A program made the position numbers and the translations under genes. Below are positions 16,358-25,152 of a stretch of 64,000 nt of DNA, piece by piece. Each line of letters begins with the position of its first letter. Position 1 is the stretch's first letter. A model generated the notes under the pieces. It did not search any database and was not told the DNA's origin. It was given only the letters and a program-made list of their open reading frames with translations. The stretch is from the NCBI RefSeq assembly GCF_026126425.1, contig NZ_JAFMPW010000009.1:112698-176697 (forward strand). Direction: 5' to 3'. The stretch comes from Muriicola sp. Z0-33 (GTDB lineage Bacteria; Bacteroidota; Bacteroidia; Flavobacteriales; Flavobacteriaceae).

Positions 16358-16449
16358 ATAAAAAGCGGAGAAACGAGAAGCCTGTCCCGAGCGAAGTGAA
16401 GGGACTATCACCGCCTGTACTAAGTAAGGTTCCTCCGATAAGCGGGGGG

Positions 16450-16734
16450 TTAAAACAATTCTTGAAACAGGCATCAGAATCCTGCACATTTTGGCATTCA
16501 GACGAAAGACTACAAATTGACATTCTATTATTGAAAATATTGTATCTATTTCAGATGAGGTATGTACAGTAAATAAGCTTCATAAATCCGCAAATTGGTT
16601 AATATTGACTAAGGGATTAGTGAATAAGGAAGGTAAACCGGAATCTTTTCAGGGACCATTCTCGCCAGATTTCAATTGTTTATGAGAAGGATAGTCCTTT
16701 TATCTTTTTACTATCTTTAGATTTTATATTATAT
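16450..16734. other. Intergenic stretch before the Rrf2 gene
   Basis: About 285 bases without a recognisable gene. There is a 54-codon stretch without stops at 16521-16685 on the plus strand that lacks an ATG and resembles nothing known; it may be chance or a decayed gene end. No clear promoter pair is seen for the following gene. Confidence 0.5.
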
Positions 16735-17178
16735 ATGTTAACTAATGCCTGCAAATATGCTATAAGAGCCGTGATCTACCTTGCTCTAAATAGTGATGCT
16801 GATAAAAAACTTGGCGCTAAACAGATTGCCAGCGAATTAGATGTGCCGCAGGCTTTCCTTGCGAAATTATTGCGAAAACTCAGCTCAGATAAATTAATTT
16901 CTTCCGCTAAAGGCCCAGGCGGCGGGTTTTTTCTAAACAAGGAAAATCTTGAGAAAACGGTATGGGATATAATAACTGCAATTGACGATCAGCAAAAATT
17001 AGACGATTGTTTTCTGGGCCTTGTAAAATGCAATAGTGAAAACCCCTGCCCGGTGCACTATATTGCCGCCCCATTTAAAGAACAATTACTAAACGACTTC
17101 AAGAAAAAGACCATTGCCGTCATGGCTGAGGAAATGGTTGAAAATGGAACTGTAATTACACTCAACAGATTCATATGA
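16735..17178 (+). CDS. Rrf2 family transcriptional regulator
   Basis: A 147-residue winged-helix regulator. The DNA-binding region has the Rrf2 pattern YAIRAVIYLA ... GAKQIASELDVPQAFLAKLLRKLS and the wing GPGGGFFL. Three cysteines in the C-terminal half (Cys92, Cys99, Cys105, in DDCFLGLVKCN and NPCPVH) are spaced like the Fe-S ligands of IscR and NsrR, so it may sense iron-sulfur status, nitric oxide or redox state. No sulfur-assembly or NO-reductase genes adjoin it. The cytochrome-rich loci downstream are possible targets, but this is inference. Confidence 0.92.
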   Translation: MLTNACKYAIRAVIYLALNSDADKKLGAKQIASELDVPQAFLAKLLRKLSSDKLISSAKGPGGGFFLNKENLEKTVWDIITAIDDQQKLDDCFLGLVKCNSENPCPVHYIAAPFKEQLLNDFKKKTIAVMAEEMVENGTVITLNRFI

Positions 17179-17326
17179 TTCCAGGCCTAAAGTGACAATA
17201 AATGGTGAAATTCGTTTTGCTAATTTGATCATTTTCTATGACAAAGATCACCTCCTAAATTAAAATAAAGGACTAAATTGTCCTTTACCGATAATCCCTT
17301 TCGTTTAATCGATTAAATATCGCAGA

Positions 17327-17359
17327 TTTTTGTTGCACTATTCAGTTGAATTATCTTTG
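17327..17359 (+). promoter_or_regulatory. Bacteroidota-type promoter for the propeller-malectin gene
   Basis: TTTTTG (17327-17332), a 19-base spacer and TATCTTTG (17352-17359) match the TTTG / TAnnTTTG promoter of this phylum. The start codon at 17421 lies about 60 bases downstream. Confidence 0.65.
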
Positions 17360-17420
17360 TTAATTGGGGTTTAGGCCTGTTTGTTCTAAAATTAAAATTG
17401 CTGTATTTACTTTAAGAATT

Positions 17421-20400
17421 ATGATCACTTTGCACCCCCCTTTCCTTAGAAAAATTGTCGGATTAGCCTTGTTTTTAATAACAGGAGTATCCACTAGTCT
17501 TAACGCACAGGTAAACTTTGCCAAAAGCGATTTGGATTTTAATGGTCAGGGAAATGTTTCCTCTGGTGTCACTTCATTAATGTACGGACCGGATGGGCGT
17601 TTGTATGTTGCAGAATATCCCGGGACCATAAAAATACTGACAATAGATAGAAACGGTGCTTCGGATTACGTGGTTACCAATATTGAACAACTTTCATCTG
17701 TGACAGATATCGTAAATCATGACGATGATGGTACTGTCAATAATGCTGAAACGCAAAGAGAAACTACCGGGATTACGGTAGGCGGTACGGCCGCCAATCC
17801 TGTGATTTATGTCACTTCCAGTGATTTCCGGATTGGTTCTGGTTTTGGTGGAGGTAATGGCGATCTGGATCTTGACACCAATTCTGGTATTATCACCCGT
17901 ATAAGCTGGAATGGCACTTCATGGGAGACGGTAGACCTTGTTAGAGGGTTACCCCGATCCGAAGAGAACCATGCCACCAACGGCCTCGAATTTGTTACCG
18001 TTAATGGTGTTGATTACCTAATTGTCGCCTCCGGAGGTATTACCAACGCGGGTGGCCCCGGCACTAATTTTGTATATACCTGTGAATATGCCCTTTCTGG
18101 CGCCGTACTCTCGGTTAATTTGGACTTACTCAACGCAATGGCCATAAAAACAGATGGCAATGGTAGAAAATACATATATGATCTGCCCACCCTTGACGAT
18201 CCTTCGAGAGCCAATGTAAATGGAATTACAGACCCGGATAACCCTTCATATAATGGAATAGATATCAATGATCCTTTTGGAGGAAATGACGGACTTAATC
18301 AGGCAATGATTGTGCCTGGCGGACCGGTGCAAATATTCTCGCCTGGCTATAGAAACGCCTACGACCTGGTGGTTACCCAAAGTGGTGCAGTATATGTTAC
18401 TGATAATGGAGCAAATGTCGGCTGGGGAGGGTTCCCGGTAAACGAGGGAGGAGGTAGTGCCACAAACGCCTACGATTCCAATGAACCTGGCAGCAGCAAT
18501 CCAACTGCAGATGGTGAAATGGTTAACAATGTTGACCATCTGGAATTAGTCACTAATAACATACAGAACTATACTTTTGGAAGTTTCTATGCCGGTCATC
18601 CCAACCCTACAAGAGCTAATCCAAATGGTGCCGGACTATATACAGCACCCAACCTGCTTGGTACTGCAGGAGCGGTCTTTAGAACCATGGTATATGATCC
18701 GGATGGAAGTACCCCCGGGTCTACGACCAATGCAGCGATAGCGCTGCCAGCAAACTGGCCCCCGGTAACCACTGCAAATAGTGTAGAGGGCGACTGGCGT
18801 GGTCCGGGCATGTCTAATCCGGATGGTCCTGATGATAACCCAATTACCACATGGGGAACAAATACCAATGGGATAGACGAATATACCGCATCAAATTTTG
18901 GAGGTGCCATGCAAGGAGATCTCTTGGCAGGCCATAATAATGGTATTTTAAGGAGAGTAGAACTTAATCCCAACGGTTCATTACAGCAACTAACATCTAA
19001 TTTTCTAACTAATATTGGGGGAAATGCGTTGGGTGTAAGTTGTAACAGTGACACTGAAATCTTTCCAGGGACCATATGGATTGGTACCCTTAACGGGAAA
19101 ATCGTCGTTTTTGAACCAGGAGATTTTGAAAGCTGTATCAATCCGGGCGAATCCGGATATGATGCCAATGCGGATTATGACGGTGATGGTTATACCAATC
19201 AGGATGAAGTGGATAACGGAACCGATCATTGCAGCCCTCTGTCGCAACCTAATGATTTTGATAAGGCTGTTGGAGGAACATTAGTCTCTGATCTAAATGA
19301 TGCCGATGATGATGCTGATGGGATACCAGATGCAAGCGATCCGTTTCAATTGGGAGATCCCACTACTGCCGGTAGTGATGCTTTTGTATTACCTGTAAGC
19401 AATAATTTGTTTGATAATGCCCAGGGATTAGGAGGTATTTATGGTGTTGGCCTTACAGGTTTAATGAATAATGGAGCGGCAAATCCAAATTGGCTGAATT
19501 GGATAGACGATACAGGACAGGGCCCAAATCCGGACGATGTAATAGACGGAGTAGCCGGACTTATGACTTTACAAATGACCTCTGGTACGGCAATGGGTGG
19601 TAGCAATACCCAGGAAAAAGGGTTTCAATATGGAGTGCAGGTAGATCAGAATTCATCATCTTTTACAGTCTCTGGTAAACTTTTAAATCTTCATGGCCCC
19701 TTGAGACTCTATGACCATACCGCTGCAATTGGTGGTGAATTGGGCTTTTTTATTGGGGATGGCACGCAAAGTAACTATATTAAATTTGTTGTAACCACTG
19801 CCGGATTAACAGCTTTACAAGAAATAAATGATGTGCCTCAAACGCCTGTAAATTTTCCAATTGCATTGCCAGACAAGCCTTCGACCGACATCATTTTTTA
19901 TTTTGAAATTGATCCTTCCAACGGAGAGGTAGAGCTACAGTACGCTGCTGATGGTGCATCACCTGCCAGCATAGGTTTTATTAATGCCCAGGCGGCTATA
20001 TTGAATGCGCTTCAGCAAGCCAATTCCGATCTGGCCGTTGGCTTTATCGGGACTTCAAATACCCCGGGAGTAGAATTGGAAGGCACATGGGATTATTTAA
20101 ATGTTATTCCTTCGGCCGAGAATTTTTCGTTAAGAATTAATGCGGGTGGTCCGGAGATTATGCATGCAGGCAAATTGTTTTCCGCCGATCAGCTTTTCCA
20201 GGGAGGTGTTCCTTTTAGCAATTCAAATGCCCAGGTACCAGTATTGTTCCAAACCGAACGTACTGCTTCGCCCCCAACTTTCGATTATGAAATTCCGGTC
20301 ACTAATGGTGATTATACTATAATCCTTCATTTTGCCGAAATATACTGGGGAGCAACCGGAAGTGGTCCGGGAGGCATTGGTAATAGGATTTTCGATGTTC

Positions 20401-21683
20401 GTATTGAAAATGCTCTGGTGTTAGACAATTATGACATAAATGCGGATGTAGGCCCGGAAACAACCGTTTCCAAGTCTTTTGACACCAATATTACAGATGG
20501 CGAGCTCAATATACACTTTTCGGCTCTTGCTGCAGATGGTGGTGTAAATCAGCCCAAGATATCGGCCATAGAGGTAATTGGAAATAGTAGCAATGCACCT
20601 CCGGTGGCAATGGCCAGTGCAGTACCAACAACTGGGATAATTCCTTTGGAAGTTACCTTTACCGGGAGCAATTCTACAGATGATGTTGCTGTCGTATCTT
20701 ATTTATGGGATTTTAAAGATGGCTCACCTGTTTCAACCTTGGCAAATCCCGTACATACATTTACCGTAGCTAATACGTATATGGTAGAACTAACGGTAGA
20801 AGATGGGGAAGGGCTGACCGATACTACTTCCATTACCATTAATGCAAATGATATAGTAAACGAAGCCCCGGTGGCAATAGCCAGTGCATTGCCCACAAGT
20901 GGCACAGTGCCATTAGTAGTTTCCTTTACGGGTGACGGTTCTACAGATGATGTGGCTGTAGTAAGTTATCAATGGGACTTTAAAGACGGTTCTCCAATTT
21001 CAACAACAGCCAACCCGGCCCACACCTTTGGGGTAGCAGGTACTTATATTGTAGAACTAACGGTGGAAGATGGTGAAGGATTAACCGATAGCACAACTAT
21101 CACAATAGAAGTAGGTTCTCCGGTGAATGAAGCTCCCCAGGCAGTTATGAGCGCATCTCCCCTTAACGGAGAGGCGCCGCTGGAAGTAATTTTTACTGGA
21201 AGTAACTCTACCGATGATGTTGCCGTTGTAAGTTACCTCTGGGATTTCGGCGATGATTCGGCTACCTCATCAGAAGAGAACCCTACACATACTTTTGCCA
21301 ATGCAGGAACTTACGAAGTAACACTGACGGTAGCGGATATTGAAGGACTGACAGCAACCTCATCTGTAACCATAATTGTAGTGGAGACACAGGCAGAAAA
21401 AGAAATAGATAAAGAGATAGATGCAATGCTCATAGTAAACCCGGCAAATGAAGTTGCGCAGATTAGACTAATAGACAACGGACCGGCAGACAGGAGGGTG
21501 GTAAAGATCTATTTACATGATTCCAGTGGAAGACTTATCGACTTGTATAGTCCAAGTGAGGTATTTGTTCATGGTTTATTTGAGATCCCAATTGCTACAC
21601 TGACCGATGGGGGTGTTTATTATATTGGATTTGAAATGAACAAGGGAGATCGGCTCGTGATGAGTTTAATCGTAAAGCACTAA
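17421..21683 (+). CDS. Giant secreted propeller-lectin-malectin-PKD protein
   Basis: A 1420-residue exported protein with a signal peptide ending near NAQ30. Residues 45-565 look like a six-bladed propeller of the glucose/sorbosone dehydrogenase type. EENHATNGLEF (His184) and SPGYRNAYDL (Arg311-Asn312), followed by GAVYVTDNG, resemble the catalytic His and Arg-Asn regions of PQQ-type soluble glucose dehydrogenase. Next come Asp-rich calcium repeats (580-642), a lectin-like beta region (650-895), a malectin domain (902-1055) and three PKD domains (1060-1141, 1149-1231, 1239-1321). The last 80 residues form a small beta domain, possibly a divergent T9SS sorting domain. The di-heme cytochrome gene follows after 59 bases. 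It is probably a carbohydrate-binding cell-surface or secreted oxidoreductase; cofactor and substrate are unproven. The ATG at 17421 was preferred over an in-frame TTG 57 bases upstream because it puts the signal peptide at the N-terminus. Confidence 0.82.
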   Translation: MITLHPPFLRKIVGLALFLITGVSTSLNAQVNFAKSDLDFNGQGNVSSGVTSLMYGPDGRLYVAEYPGTIKILTIDRNGASDYVVTNIEQLSSVTDIVNHDDDGTVNNAETQRETTGITVGGTAANPVIYVTSSDFRIGSGFGGGNGDLDLDTNSGIITRISWNGTSWETVDLVRGLPRSEENHATNGLEFVTVNGVDYLIVASGGITNAGGPGTNFVYTCEYALSGAVLSVNLDLLNAMAIKTDGNGRKYIYDLPTLDDPSRANVNGITDPDNPSYNGIDINDPFGGNDGLNQAMIVPGGPVQIFSPGYRNAYDLVVTQSGAVYVTDNGANVGWGGFPVNEGGGSATNAYDSNEPGSSNPTADGEMVNNVDHLELVTNNIQNYTFGSFYAGHPNPTRANPNGAGLYTAPNLLGTAGAVFRTMVYDPDGSTPGSTTNAAIALPANWPPVTTANSVEGDWRGPGMSNPDGPDDNPITTWGTNTNGIDEYTASNFGGAMQGDLLAGHNNGILRRVELNPNGSLQQLTSNFLTNIGGNALGVSCNSDTEIFPGTIWIGTLNGKIVVFEPGDFESCINPGESGYDANADYDGDGYTNQDEVDNGTDHCSPLSQPNDFDKAVGGTLVSDLNDADDDADGIPDASDPFQLGDPTTAGSDAFVLPVSNNLFDNAQGLGGIYGVGLTGLMNNGAANPNWLNWIDDTGQGPNPDDVIDGVAGLMTLQMTSGTAMGGSNTQEKGFQYGVQVDQNSSSFTVSGKLLNLHGPLRLYDHTAAIGGELGFFIGDGTQSNYIKFVVTTAGLTALQEINDVPQTPVNFPIALPDKPSTDIIFYFEIDPSNGEVELQYAADGASPASIGFINAQAAILNALQQANSDLAVGFIGTSNTPGVELEGTWDYLNVIPSAENFSLRINAGGPEIMHAGKLFSADQLFQGGVPFSNSNAQVPVLFQTERTASPPTFDYEIPVTNGDYTIILHFAEIYWGATGSGPGGIGNRIFDVRIENALVLDNYDINADVGPETTVSKSFDTNITDGELNIHFSALAADGGVNQPKISAIEVIGNSSNAPPVAMASAVPTTGIIPLEVTFTGSNSTDDVAVVSYLWDFKDGSPVSTLANPVHTFTVANTYMVELTVEDGEGLTDTTSITINANDIVNEAPVAIASALPTSGTVPLVVSFTGDGSTDDVAVVSYQWDFKDGSPISTTANPAHTFGVAGTYIVELTVEDGEGLTDSTTITIEVGSPVNEAPQAVMSASPLNGEAPLEVIFTGSNSTDDVAVVSYLWDFGDDSATSSEENPTHTFANAGTYEVTLTVADIEGLTATSSVTIIVVETQAEKEIDKEIDAMLIVNPANEVAQIRLIDNGPADRRVVKIYLHDSSGRLIDLYSPSEVFVHGLFEIPIATLTDGGVYYIGFEMNKGDRLVMSLIVKH

Positions 21684-21742
21684 GTAGATGCCTGTTATTG
21701 TATCGAATTATTAAAACAGAATAGCCATTTAAAATTTTAATT

Positions 21743-23041
21743 ATGATCCTGTTTTCACAAATAGTAATTGCCTACCTAAAACTTCGAAGAGGGGTGTTTT
21801 TTTCTTCGAGCTATTTTAGCTCAATAAGGGTGGTAAGTCTTATGTCAGCCGTCTTACTGATAGGATTAAATTCTTGTACACATGAACGGGCAATTAATGA
21901 TGAAGATATTGATATCGATACAGATGGCGACGGTATTCTGGACAGTGAGGAGATTGCAAACGGGACCAATAAGAACGATCCTTGTGACCCTGTTCAGAAC
22001 GCTGATTATACTGCGTATGATGCACTGAACATTTTTTGGACAACATCGGATTGCGACAACGACGGAATAAGTAATTCGGATGAGCTTGCAAATGCCACCA
22101 ACCCGTATTTTGATGAGGGAAGTGTCAACGATTTAGACTTTGCGGTTCCGGAATTTCTACCCAAATTGTCCGAACTACGCATTTTTCAGGGAGACCTTTC
22201 AAATCTTGAATTTAATAATGAGGTATATGAATATGAAATGAGCACCCCCCTTTTTACTGATTATTCTTATAAATTACGTTCTATTGCCCTGCCCAAAGGA
22301 GAACAAATGACCTATCAGGGAGAAGGTTTGCTATTATTCCCGGACAACACTGTCCTTTCAAAAACATTTTATTATCTGAATGATGAACGAAACCCCGCCC
22401 TCGGGAAAAAAATCATAGAAACCCGCATACTTATTAAAAAGAATGGAACCTGGATGGTAGGGAATTATCTATGGAATGCAGAACAAACAGATGCGCTGCT
22501 AGATGAAGATGCTCATATTATTCCAGTAGATTATATCGATGATCAGGGAACAAACAGGATGTTCAATTATAAGGTGCCTCCTAAACAATTATGTTTTCAG
22601 TGTCATGATAAGAATGGCAGTACCATTCCAGTAGGCCCAAAAGCAAGGGCATTGAATTTTAGCTTTAAAGGTAAAAATCAGTTACAGCATTTTGTGGATA
22701 TGCAATTACTGCAGGGAGCACCAGATGTGTCTCAAATTCCAGTGTTGCCAGACTGGTCGGATGACACCATTAGTTTAGATGACCGTGCAAGAGCGTATCT
22801 GGATGTCAATTGTGCTCATTGCCATCAACCCGGAGGATCTTACAATTTGAGTTTTGGAGATGATTTCGAGTTCCGTTATGAATCCTCTTTTGAAGACACT
22901 AATATTTTTGAAACCAGAGTGGCAATACAAGGCCGTATGACCACTCAGATCTCAGGGTATTTTATGCCCTTAATTGGCACAACCGTTATACATGCCGAAG
23001 GAGTAGAACTTATAGAGGAATACATAAGTTCACTGGAATAG
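21743..23041 (+). CDS. Di-heme cytochrome c lipoprotein (SO2930-like)
   Basis: A 432-residue exported protein. The leader ends in the lipobox LNSC (Cys45), followed by thrombospondin-type Ca repeats (DIDTDGDGILDSEE, SDCDNDGISNSDE). A conserved central beta domain (ELRIFQGDLSNLEFNNEVYEYE, shown in family style) and two heme sites, CFQCH (284-288) and CAHCH (357-361), match the SO2930/HNE_0200 family of di-heme cytochromes. It directly follows the propeller-malectin gene on the same strand, and both have similar Asp-rich repeats. It may be the electron acceptor of that protein at the outer membrane; this pairing is inference. Confidence 0.85.
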   Translation: MILFSQIVIAYLKLRRGVFFSSSYFSSIRVVSLMSAVLLIGLNSCTHERAINDEDIDIDTDGDGILDSEEIANGTNKNDPCDPVQNADYTAYDALNIFWTTSDCDNDGISNSDELANATNPYFDEGSVNDLDFAVPEFLPKLSELRIFQGDLSNLEFNNEVYEYEMSTPLFTDYSYKLRSIALPKGEQMTYQGEGLLLFPDNTVLSKTFYYLNDERNPALGKKIIETRILIKKNGTWMVGNYLWNAEQTDALLDEDAHIIPVDYIDDQGTNRMFNYKVPPKQLCFQCHDKNGSTIPVGPKARALNFSFKGKNQLQHFVDMQLLQGAPDVSQIPVLPDWSDDTISLDDRARAYLDVNCAHCHQPGGSYNLSFGDDFEFRYESSFEDTNIFETRVAIQGRMTTQISGYFMPLIGTTVIHAEGVELIEEYISSLE

Positions 23042-23076
23042 AGATCCAGAATTCCAAAATCTATCACTGGCATTTC

Positions 23077-23484
23077 TCAAAGGTCTTTTATATAATTGAC
23101 CAAGAGCCATAGATCCTCCTCTTCCCTGATTATTTTTTCAAAACCCGGCATTTCATTTCTACCTGTGTACACCTTGTAATAAATACTGCCGTCTGTCTGA
23201 TCTTTGAAAACATCTGCAGAAAAATCGGCAACAGGTGTTTCTAGTAATTTGGCTGCAGACCCATCACCCTTTCCTTTGCTTCCATGGCAAGTTTTGCAGT
23301 ATTTAGAATAGGTAATACGTCCAATTCTATCTTCATCTTCAACTTCAGCATAAGGGTTTTCTAAATTTTGATAATCTTCAGGTACTTCCCATACCGTTTC
23401 CTGGTTTAGCTTAACAACGGTCATTGAAAGCAACATAAAACCACCTAACAAAATAGTAAGCCTGCGAATAATCATGTACTTCAT
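23077..23484 (-). CDS. Mono-heme c-type cytochrome
   Basis: A 135-residue exported protein with an N-terminal signal/anchor (to about residue 25) and one cytochrome c domain. Heme attaches at CKTCH (63-67), followed by GSKGKGDGSAAKLL, and the axial Met is likely in RNEMPGFEKII. It is last in a minus-strand trio with a DUF5777 beta-barrel and a second cytochrome lipoprotein, and convergent with the di-heme cytochrome gene (35 bases apart). Confidence 0.92.
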   Translation of the reverse strand: MKYMIIRRLTILLGGFMLLSMTVVKLNQETVWEVPEDYQNLENPYAEVEDEDRIGRITYSKYCKTCHGSKGKGDGSAAKLLETPVADFSADVFKDQTDGSIYYKVYTGRNEMPGFEKIIREEEDLWLLVNYIKDL

Positions 23485-23538
23485 TCTATATAGTTTTAGT
23501 TTGTCAACTTTATTTTTATCATCTGCCTAGGCCATAGC

Positions 23539-24396
23539 CTAGAAGCGGTAAGCTCTTGTGATATTAAATCCAATCAGGAAATCACCGTTAAAAAAATCAT
23601 TTTGGTTAAACATCATATCTTTTTGGGGGACCAATGCATTATAGTTGGTTATAAATAGTTGAAAGGCATGACCCGAAGTTGAAAACTCTACACCAATGCC
23701 GAAGCCTGCCTTTGGTTCATAATCTGTCGATAATCCATCCACCTCGCTGGCAAAGGGATGATTGTACTCCATAGTAATTGCCGTTTGAGGAGTTATCTTG
23801 CATCTTGCTCCTGCAGCAATAGCAAAAAGGTCGTTATTCATATCGCTTTCCACGACATTATAGTGCGATATACTAGGCGCAATCATCAGGGAGAAATCCG
23901 GGCTGAATCTTTTTGCAAAAACGATTTGGTGAAAAAATGAAAATCTGTCCTGATCAAATTTGAGGTCCTGTTTTTTACGGGCGTCAATGGTGAAATTGCC
24001 AAAGTACGACGCACTTATCGGAACCTTATTTGAACGGGTTTGTCGGAACAAAGCAATTTTTAAGCTGAAATCCTGAAGACGATCAAATTTAGTAGTTCCA
24101 AAACCCAAAGTCCACCTATCTCCAACTGCATATGAAAATCCCAGGCGAATATTAGATGGCGCCCATATGCCTATAAGATCATTATCGCCTCCATTTACTA
24201 AACCAAATCTATGTTTTATCTGAATTTCCAGCGTCTTCTTTGCAAATAGCACGTTGGTTGGGTTATTGATAAGGTAGGATCCTTCAAAAGCAGGCCGCGC
24301 CGGCTTTTCCGGAATAGTGTCTTTTTTGGTTTCCTGGGATACAACCGTAAATACGGACATTGAAAATGCAAATAGCAGTATTTTGAAATATTGCAT
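23539..24396 (-). CDS. DUF5777 family outer-membrane beta-barrel protein
   Basis: A 285-residue protein with a signal peptide (to about VVSQ) and a beta-barrel of alternating aromatic strands. Family features are LLINNPTN-like LINNPTNVLFAKKTLEIQIKHR, RLGFSYAVGDRWTLGFG, and a terminal strand ending in RAYRF, as expected for BAM-inserted barrels. It lies between two cytochrome c genes with spacers of 17 and 54 bases, so the barrel and the cytochromes probably work as one unit. Confidence 0.85.
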   Translation of the reverse strand: MQYFKILLFAFSMSVFTVVSQETKKDTIPEKPARPAFEGSYLINNPTNVLFAKKTLEIQIKHRFGLVNGGDNDLIGIWAPSNIRLGFSYAVGDRWTLGFGTTKFDRLQDFSLKIALFRQTRSNKVPISASYFGNFTIDARKKQDLKFDQDRFSFFHQIVFAKRFSPDFSLMIAPSISHYNVVESDMNNDLFAIAAGARCKITPQTAITMEYNHPFASEVDGLSTDYEPKAGFGIGVEFSTSGHAFQLFITNYNALVPQKDMMFNQNDFFNGDFLIGFNITRAYRF

Positions 24397-24413
24397 AGCT
24401 CTTGTATTTAAAT

Positions 24414-24791
24414 TTAATTATCTAAGGCTCCTTGCTCTATCCAGCTTTTGACCGAATTAATTTCTGAGGCTGATAAACTACCACTTGGAGGCATAATACT
24501 GGGATTGCCAAGAAGCCTTTGATATAGTGTGCTGGCATCTATATCATTGGGAACAACATAAATACCGTTGGTTATACTGCTATATGAATTACCCGAACTG
24601 AGATCTGGGTTGGCCACCAGGACAGGATGACAAGAGGTACAATAGGCATTAAAAATGGGTTGAATATCTGCCGTAAATGAAACCTGATCCGAAGGGTCTT
24701 CTTCCTCAAATTTGTCATAGTAGCAACCAGACAATGTAAGGGCCAATGTAAAGACTGCTAAGCCGGTTATTTTTGCTAAATCCCTTTTCAT
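24414..24791 (-). CDS. Cytochrome c-like lipoprotein
   Basis: A 125-residue protein with lipobox LSGC (Cys23) and one heme motif CTSCH (51-55), preceded by FTADIQPIFNAY, which is the usual start of the planctomycete/Bacteroidota cytochrome domain. A likely axial Met is in PSIMPPSG. First gene of the trio with the DUF5777 barrel and the mono-heme cytochrome. Expected on the periplasmic or outer face of the outer membrane. Confidence 0.9.
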   Translation of the reverse strand: MKRDLAKITGLAVFTLALTLSGCYYDKFEEEDPSDQVSFTADIQPIFNAYCTSCHPVLVANPDLSSGNSYSSITNGIYVVPNDIDASTLYQRLLGNPSIMPPSGSLSASEINSVKSWIEQGALDN

Positions 24792-25152
24792 ATAGAAGGT
24801 GTTAAGATTACGAAAAGTATGATGCCTAATAATTTTGTATTCCCTAAATGTTTAATTTCCAGGTGTTTTAGGTTATTAAAAAATGATTCTATTATGGATG
24901 CCAGCATAGTTAAGGAAAGGAATATGGCGTATTGAACGTCGTTTTGACGTTACATGGGGTTTATATAATATATTTTACCCCTGTTATTTCATAGCATTAG
25001 ACTCTCTCATTCAACAGGGAATTATCAATGGTAAAACTAATGCCGAAATACCTCTTATTTTATGAGATTTATCATATTTAGAGGATATTTGGAAGCTGTT
25101 TGCGATAAAGACCAATGGCTGATACGTTTTGGATTAATTGTATCTTACAATT
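24792..25152. promoter_or_regulatory. Divergent intergenic region with promoter and palindrome
   Basis: A 361-base AT-rich region between the cytochrome trio (leftward) and the sulfatase operon (rightward). It holds the perfect short palindrome AACGTC-GTTTT-GACGTT (24935-24951), an operator candidate. For the sulfatase there is TTTG (25099-25102), 20 bases, then TACGTTTT (25123-25130), one mismatch from TAnnTTTG. No gene is seen. Confidence 0.5.

Larger units (their letters stand above)
16198..16449 (+). repeat. Repeated tRNA-Leu 3' ends, each with a hairpin
   Basis: The last 17 bases around the tRNA 3' end, AGTCTCTCCGCCTGTAC (16198-16214), recur exactly at 16303-16319. A shorter copy, CCGCCTGTAC, is at 16411-16420. 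The steps are about 105 and 101 bases. Each copy is followed by a related AGTA(A)AGG/AGTAGAGG linker and a GC hairpin: full terminators at 16225-16249 and 16329-16357 (GCCCATCCA / TGGATGGGC then seven T), and a weaker CCTCCG / CGGGGGG hairpin at 16432-16449. CGAGAAG also recurs between copies. Reading frames across this stretch are repeat artefacts. Confidence 0.8.

Noticed and set aside
16175..16489. Overlapping reading frames on both strands across the tRNA-Leu tail array, with repeated SPPV-type and YRRRD-type motifs
   Set aside because: The repeated peptide motifs come from the duplicated tRNA 3' end and terminators; there is no ribosome site or known family.
16521..16685. A 54-codon stop-free stretch before the Rrf2 gene that reads like a protein end
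   Set aside because: It has no ATG and no recognised similarity, and a stretch of this length is expected by chance; at most a gene remnant.
20630..21320. Three similar ~270-base direct repeats, considered as a repeat array or mobile element
   Set aside because: They encode the three PKD domains of the secreted protein and are explained by domain duplication.
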